64,000 bases of DNA from Salticus scenicus (taxonomy: Eukaryota > Arthropoda > Arachnida > Araneae > Salticidae): assembly GCA_963930645.1 (NCBI GenBank), contig OZ005651.1, forward strand, positions 332,277,527-332,341,526. The letters run 5' to 3'. Of this stretch, positions 59,110-64,000 are shown piece after piece. A model generated the notes under the pieces. The model did not search any database. It saw nothing but the letters and a program-made list of their open reading frames with translations, and was not told the origin of the DNA. The translations under genes and the position numbers were made by a program. The stretch's first letter is position 1, and each line of letters begins with the position of its first letter.

Positions 59110-59596
59110 TAAGGGGTGGTTTTTGGTTAGTATTAATCCCCTTCTAATTAACTAGTACTAAAAACAAACACACATGCATGCATGTATGCACAAACACACA
59201 AAAAGATGTATTTTAGAAAGGTATTTTGGCTGATAATAAAATTTAAATAGTTTCATATTATGCCCCACTCCCCTTTTTGAACATCAAGGGGGAGAGGGAT
59301 TAAGGGTTCAAACAAACCCCGAAATTTTTGAATTGTACTTCATTTTTAACACTTGCAACATTATGTACCTTCTCCAAAAATTTTTTCTGCCTATGGCCTT
59401 TACTATATGTACAGATTATTAAAAATTTCTTCAAAAATCAATCCAAGTTTTAATTTTTGAGGCTCGTATTTCTGTAAAATAAAATGTGTGTGTAAAATTT
59501 CCATTTGTTTTTATGAAAAATTAGTTATATTTAATACATTTAGTATATTTCTGTATATTTAATAACAAGCAAATAAAGTTTTGTTGAACCAAGTAG
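59110..59596. other. Non-coding spacer
   Basis: No gene. A short ACACACATGCATGCATG-like stretch near 59,170 and AT-rich sequence. Confidence 0.45.
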
Positions 59597-59920
59597 AAGG
59601 TCTGCCCAGAAAGTAATGAGATTGAATTTTTGGTGCCAAGCAGAAAGCCAAAGGGGAAAAGTTAGTGGGTGGTATAAGTGGTGGGGACTGTCAGCTACAG
59701 AATTTGGTGGAAATCAATTGGCCTTGAGCCTTTGTAATGCATAGATTGCTCAGGAAATACACACATGTTTGAAAATTGTGCTAGGTTTTTAGAATGCAGC
59801 AGAGTATCGAGCAATGTTACACCATAAAGGTCTGTGTAAAACTAAAAAAAAAAACGGCGGCTACTGAGACACTTGCAAGGTTCAGGAGTGTAGCAACCAG
59901 GGAGGCAGAAGGGGCAGGTC
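59597..59920 (+). mobile_element. 5' end of a mariner element, truncated
   Basis: Begins AGGTCTGCCCAGAAAGTAA, close to mariner terminal repeats. At 59,794 an ATG opens MQQSIEQCYTIKVCVKLKKK followed by TETLARFRS, the N-terminal DNA-binding part of a mariner transposase. The frame is lost after about 40 codons and the catalytic domain and right end are absent. An A11 tract lies in the coding part. Confidence 0.72.
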
Positions 59921-60470
59921 ATCATAGGGACCTAATTAATAAGATGCCTACTACTTTCCTGTAGTACCTAAGTAATATATATACGTCGTAAAGGCATGTA
60001 AAAGAGACTTTATATAGAGAGTTTAAGAAAATCGCTTGAGCTGTTTTTTGAGGCATCCATTTCAGAGATGTAATACTGATATTCCTAATAAGAGCACTTA
60101 TTTTCCTGTACTAAACAACTAATGCATATAAAAGAACACCATAAAACATGCTTATGTGACAAATTTGAAGAAAACCACTAAAACCGTTTTTGAGATGCCA
60201 ACTTTCGATCCTACTTCAAATTTTTATTAAAAACTTCATAAACTTATCTGTACACTGTAAGCTAACTAAAACATATGACATATAATTAACAAACACATAC
60301 AAAAAGACATCAAAAAAGGGGTTTATGCAGCAAATTTGAATAAAATCGTTAAAGTCATTTTTGAAATACGGACTTAAAATACGGTTCCCCTTCCATTTTT
60401 TCAATTTTCACCAAAAATTAAAAAATTTATTTATACACTAGAACTGTCTTAATAATAAAGTTTCATCTTA
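59921..60470. other. Non-coding spacer
   Basis: Contains two related stretches with AAATTTGAAGAAAACC and ACCGTTTTTGAGATGCC-like motifs (about 60,030-60,200 and 60,330-60,380), perhaps an old repeat. No gene recognised. Confidence 0.4.
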
Positions 60471-61878
60471 GCATCAGTATCTGCAGTTCCTAATTGTCTC
60501 CAAATGTCACTAACTAAAGCCCTGATTAATGGTATCGAACTAAATGCTCTGATTTATACTGGCAGCTGTCTAAGCTTCATAAATCAGCATTTTGTAGATA
60601 AGTGTCGAATTTAAACTAAACCATACTTTGGCAGAATAACAACGGCTAATTCCTCCCTGAGTTCTGACATTACAGGTTGTTGTATAGTGATTGTAAAATT
60701 GCAAACCCACTTATATAGAAATGCTGAAGTTTTGATCATGAAAAATCTTTGCGCAGATTTACTAATTGGTCATGACTTACTAAAAGATCATTCTTCAGTT
60801 GAGATTGATTTCAATGGGGACAGACCACCACTTAAAATATATTCTCTGGCAATGGCCCTTATACCTCCTGTCTCACTCTTTTCTAACTTAACTCCAGACT
60901 GCAAACCTATCATTACTAAATCGCGTCAGACTGAGGAAGACAAATTATTTATAGCTGCAGAGATAAATAAACTATTGGAAGAAGGTTAATCGAGCCAAGT
61001 GACTCTCCTTGCCATGCTCAAGCATTTGTAGTGAGAGGAGAACACCACAAACCCAGAATATGGCTGTAGATTATTCACAGACAATAAATGCTTGTTGCCT
61101 ATCCTCTGTCCAAAACTGAAGAGCTGATTGCACGCATATCCAAACATAAGTATTTAGCACTATTGATCTTAAGAGCGCTTACTACCAAGTATCCATCAAG
61201 CATTTTGAGAAACATACAGGCCTTTGAGGCTGATGATAAATTATATCAGTTTCTACGAGTACCCTTTGGTGTTACAAATGGAGTTACTAGTTTCCAGAGA
61301 ACCATAGACAAAATAATTGCAAATGAAATGTTAGAAGGCACTTTTCCTTACCTTGATGATGTAACGATATGTGGGAAAAATCAAGCCGAGCACGACCATA
61401 ACTTATGAAATTTATGTCTGCTGCCAAGAAATATAATTTGACATTAAATGAAGATAAATGCTCATTTTCTACTAAATCTGTGAAATTATTAGGATACTCA
61501 ATTACAAACAAAATAATAAAACCTGATCCAGATAGACTTGCACCCCTAATGAACATGCCTATCCCTAAAGATATTGCCTTCTTATAGCAAGCACTAGGGA
61601 TGGTTGCCCATTAATTGTCGTTGGATCTCTAATTTCTCTGAAAGAATTCAGCCTCTGCTAACTAAAGGCCCATTTTCCCTTACAAAAGATGCTGCTAAAG
61701 CATTTAATTCCCTGTGGCAGATGCTTCCTTAGCTGTTATTGAAGACAATATTCCTTTTAAAGTGGAGACTGACACTTCAGAATTCGCCATCGGGGGCCAC
61801 CCTAAGTTAGGCTGAACATCCTATAACATTCTTCTCTAGAACATTGATTGCATCTGAACAAAAGCACTCCTCTATATA
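60471..61878 (+). pseudogene. Ty3/gypsy pol fragment: protease, reverse transcriptase, start of RNase H
   Basis: The decayed pol region of an LTR retrotransposon. The protease starts near 60,507 (SLTKALINGIELNALIYTGS); the catalytic motif reads YTGS where the family has DTGS. A linker continues to about 60,985. The reverse transcriptase is split over frames: EPSDSPCHAQAFVVR near 61,000, FLRVPFGVTNG near 61,250, and the catalytic YLDDVTICG near 61,350. The thumb follows (LNEDKCSFSTKSVKLLGYS). RNase H begins with VETDTSEFAIG near 61,760 and breaks off near 61,878, where a foldback repeat starts. There are at least four frame disruptions and several stops. No LTRs are seen. Confidence 0.85.
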
Positions 61879-61884
61879 GTGAGA

Positions 61885-62350
61885 TTAATAAAATTTAAGT
61901 AAAAAATCATTTTTTAATGTTACAAGCTTTTTATTGTGAAGCCCTAAAAAGCATAAAATAAAAATGTTTCCTCGCAAAGACATGCTACAAAGAAATGAAA
62001 GTTTCAACACTAAGAAATTTTTAGAGAAAAATATAGGTACTTTCCTTTTGCAAGAGATGAAAAAGCTTTTGAGACCAATATTCTTAGTTATTAGTTTTTG
62101 TATAATCATTCGTTAGGCTACAAATTTCAAATGTCTTGAAAGCTTTTTAAAATATTTTGAACATTAAAAAATTTTCATCTCTTGCGAAAGGAAAGTACCT
62201 ATATTTTTCTCTAAAATTTTCTTAGTGTTAAAATTTTCATTTCTTTGTAGCTTGTCTTTGCCAGAATAAATTTTTATTTTATGCTTTTTAGGGCTTCACA
62301 ATAAAAAGCTTCTAACGTTAAAACATGATTTTTTACTTAAATTTTCTTTT
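61885..62350. repeat. Foldback repeat with ~185-bp arms
   Basis: Left arm about 61,890-62,070 and right arm about 62,164-62,350 are inverted copies of about 90% identity. Shared segments include AGCCCTAAAAAGCATAAAAT and its complement. The right arm is also the start of the first unit of the tRNA-like array that follows, so the left arm is an inverted fragment of that array unit. Confidence 0.8.
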
Positions 62351-62498
62351 GTGCTTTCTAGTTACAAAAAAGAAAAAGCTTCTTAAAAAAAAATAATTAA
62401 AATTTCTTAGGATATTGTATAAACAGAAGATTTTCTTTTATCAATTGACATTTTTTTTTCTATTAATTATCTGCAAAAAAGTAGGATATAGTCTTTTT

Positions 62499-62560
62499 CA
62501 AGGATCAAATCCAGGATCTTTGCATTATCAGCATGACGCTCTAACCAAAAGTCTAAGAAC
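62499..62560 (-). tRNA. tRNA-like segment 1 (degenerate)
   Basis: The minus strand reads TTTGGTTAGAGCGTCATG then CTGATAATGC and GGATTTGATCC. These match the D arm, anticodon arm and T arm of a tRNA in order, but the acceptor stem does not pair and the B box is imperfect. It resembles tRNA-Ile in the central part (loop CTGATAA). Not a functional tRNA. Confidence 0.5.
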
Positions 62561-62970
62561 TGTCAAGAAAAATTATAAAACATTCTAAAAAAATCTAACA
62601 AATTTTTGGAATATTTAAAATTTTTCATCATTTGCAAAAGTGAAATATCTATATTTTTCTTTAAAATTTTCTTGTTGAAACTTTTATGATTTTATAGCAT
62701 GTCTCTGCAAGAATAAACTTTTATTTTAGGCTTTTTAGGGCTCCAAAATAATAACTTTCAGTGTTATTTTTATTTATTTATTTGATTTATTTATTTATTT
62801 TTATTTATATTTTTACTGAAATTTTTATTTTGTGCGTTGTAATAACTCAGAAAAAGCTTCTTAAAAAAAAACTATCAAAATTCCTTAGGATACTGTGTAG
62901 ACAATGAAAGATTTTCTTTTATCAATTGACATTGTTTCTATTAATTATCAGTAAAAAAGTAACACACCAG

Positions 62971-63042
62971 CTTGCGAGGATTGAACGCACGTGCATCGCG
63001 TTATCACCATGACACTTTAACCAAATGCACTAACGAGCAACG
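62971..63042 (-). tRNA. tRNA-like segment 2 (degenerate)
   Basis: The minus strand carries GTTGCTCGTTAGTGCATTTGG (A-box region), loop GTGATAA and GTTCAATCCTC (B-box region). The anticodon loop would read GAT, an isoleucine type. The D stem and acceptor are weakened. It shares its 5' GTTGCTCGTTAG start with segment 3. Confidence 0.5.
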
Positions 63043-63324
63043 GAAAAGGTTGTTTAAATTTACATTAAACTGGAGGCACCTTCTTTTTCAGAGTGACACA
63101 AAGACACAATGATAAAAATCCAATTTCACTAAAATGCTTCTAAAAGAATATTTATTTATTTTTTACTTAACTTTTTATTTTGTGCTTTTTAGTACCATAA
63201 AAAAAAAAAAAGCTTCTTAAAAGAAAACTCTTCAAAAATTCTTAGAATACTGTGTAGACAATAAAAAATTTTCTTTTATCAACTGACACATTTTCTGTTA
63301 ATTATCTCCAAAACTTAACACATC

Positions 63325-63400
63325 GATCCTTCGGGGATGGAACTTACCACCATCGCATTAGCAACTTGACGCTCTAACCAACTGAGCCAACGAGCAACGA
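63325..63400 (-). tRNA. tRNA-like segment 3 (best preserved)
   Basis: The minus strand reads GTTGCTCGTTGGCTCAGTTG then GTTAGAGCGTCAAG. The A box TGGCTCAGTTGG is perfect and the D arm GCTC/GAGC pairs. The anticodon loop is TTGCTAA (would be GCT). The T arm reads GTTCCATCC with a B-box mismatch. The anticodon stem is poorly paired, so this is a SINE head rather than a working tRNA gene. Confidence 0.55.
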
Positions 63401-63489
63401 TAAAGACAATAATTCTTTATCTCTTATTTCACGATGTAGCTGCTTATGCTCCAATTTTAGTTAAAAAAAGCTTCGAATTAAGCTCCTAC

Positions 63490-64000
63490 TTATTGTAATG
63501 CAATATTTATTACATCATCTTTGTTCATGGGAATGTGATGGTAAGTTTTTTTTAAATCCAATGTTAAAAAGATTGTTTTTCCATGCAAATTTGAAGTAAA
63601 ATCATGTGTGTGTTGACTAGGATATTGGTCTGGAATGGTAACTACATTTAAAGCACAGTAATCACCACATGGGCGCCAAGTACTGTCTGCTTTTCAAACC
63701 ACATGTAAAGGATAACTGCAACAACTTTTGGATGGAGAGCAGATACCTTTTTGTATTAAGTAAGTAAATTCAGCTTTAGCTGCAGCTAATTTATCCAGAG
63801 CCAAGCGTCGAGCTTTAGCAGCAACCGGAGGATCTTTTGTTTCAATAACATGCATGATATTATGTGAAAGTGAGTTGTTAGGCAATTTAAGAACATCTTC
63901 AAATAAAGCATTATACTTTCTTAATAATAAATCAAATTTTTCAGAATGGTGCAAAACAGTTATTTTAGGAAATGGATCTAAAGACATTTTACCAAGTGAA
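63490..64000 (-). pseudogene. Second Ty3/gypsy pol fragment, runs off the window end
   Basis: A different gypsy-type pol on the minus strand, entering from beyond 64,000. It shows FEDVLKLP, then HVIETKDPPVAAKARRL, the leader into reverse transcriptase, EFTYLIQKGICSPSKS, and after an in-frame TGA (about 63,698) the block WRPCGDYCALN. Further blocks are TIPDQYP, HDFTSNLHGK, FLTLDLKKTYHHIPM and NIALQ, ending at TAA 63,490-63,492. The sequence stops before the catalytic palm motif. It is truncated in mid reverse transcriptase. Confidence 0.83.

Larger units (their letters stand above)
62160..63410 (-). repeat. Array of three diverged units each ending in a tRNA-like sequence
   Basis: Three head-to-tail units share the order: GCTTTTTAGGGCTTC-like segment, AAAAAGCTTCTTAAAA, CTTAGGATACTGTGTAGACA, TTTTCTTTTATCAATTGACA, TATTAATTATC, then a tRNA-like sequence on the minus strand. 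The TTTTCTTTTATC anchor recurs at 62,431, 62,912 and 63,270, and the tRNA-like parts at 62,499, 62,971 and 63,325. On the minus strand each unit therefore starts with a tRNA-like head followed by an AT-rich body, as in a tRNA-derived SINE. Confidence 0.75.

Noticed and set aside
61885..63410. CRISPR-like array or functional tRNA cluster
   Set aside because: The units are long and diverged, the tRNA-like parts have broken acceptor and anticodon stems, and the genome is eukaryotic.

Overview
The window is nuclear DNA of an animal, most likely an arthropod and plausibly a spider or other chelicerate. That guess rests on the type of repeats present (Jockey-type LINEs, a Penelope element with a GIY-YIG nuclease, Ty3/gypsy pol, FLYWCH-MULE and Sola-like transposases, mariner, hAT). 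It is very AT-rich, with long poly-A/T and unusual poly-C/G runs, no bacterial features and almost no host coding sequence. I have no taxonomic search behind this.

Layout. 1-5,400: two Jockey-type LINEs in opposite orientation, both missing their 3' halves and meeting tail to tail at 3,187-3,190; the plus-strand one carries a MITE at the gag stop codon. 5,400-9,770: a palindromic MITE, a coding-like patch of unknown identity, a tandem duplication and a frameshifted MULE transposase with a FLYWCH finger. 10,020-14,050: a MITE, then an inverted two-armed array of a C/G-rich repeat of about 130 bp. 15,848-22,735: a 6.9-kb hAT-type element with perfect 8-bp target duplications but no visible transposase. 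23,178-23,608: a Tc1/mariner-type MITE. 24,100-34,627: the same 5.2 kb twice around a run of exactly 200 N, most simply an unmerged contig overlap; it holds a hAT MITE, a decayed Penelope element and part of a foldback element. 34,930-37,370: diverged long tandem repeats. 37,971-40,506: a complete but dead DNA transposon with a 4-bp target duplication, probably Sola. 40,736-40,938: a tRNA-Lys-like sequence inside an inverted-repeat-capped element. 41,000-56,680: about 15 kb with no recognisable gene. 56,688-57,426: the only convincing host gene piece, the last two coding exons of a minus-strand gene. 57,900-60,000: a long-TIR mariner derivative, another MITE and a mariner 5' end. 60,470-64,000: two decayed gypsy pol fragments on opposite strands, separated by an array of repeats each ending in a tRNA-like sequence.

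Nothing here forms an operon or pathway. The window is mostly layers of selfish elements around a host gene whose upstream part lies beyond 64,000. Nearly every transposon ORF is broken. Several breaks in the minus-strand LINE and the Penelope element fall in or next to homopolymers, so some may be consensus errors rather than true decay.
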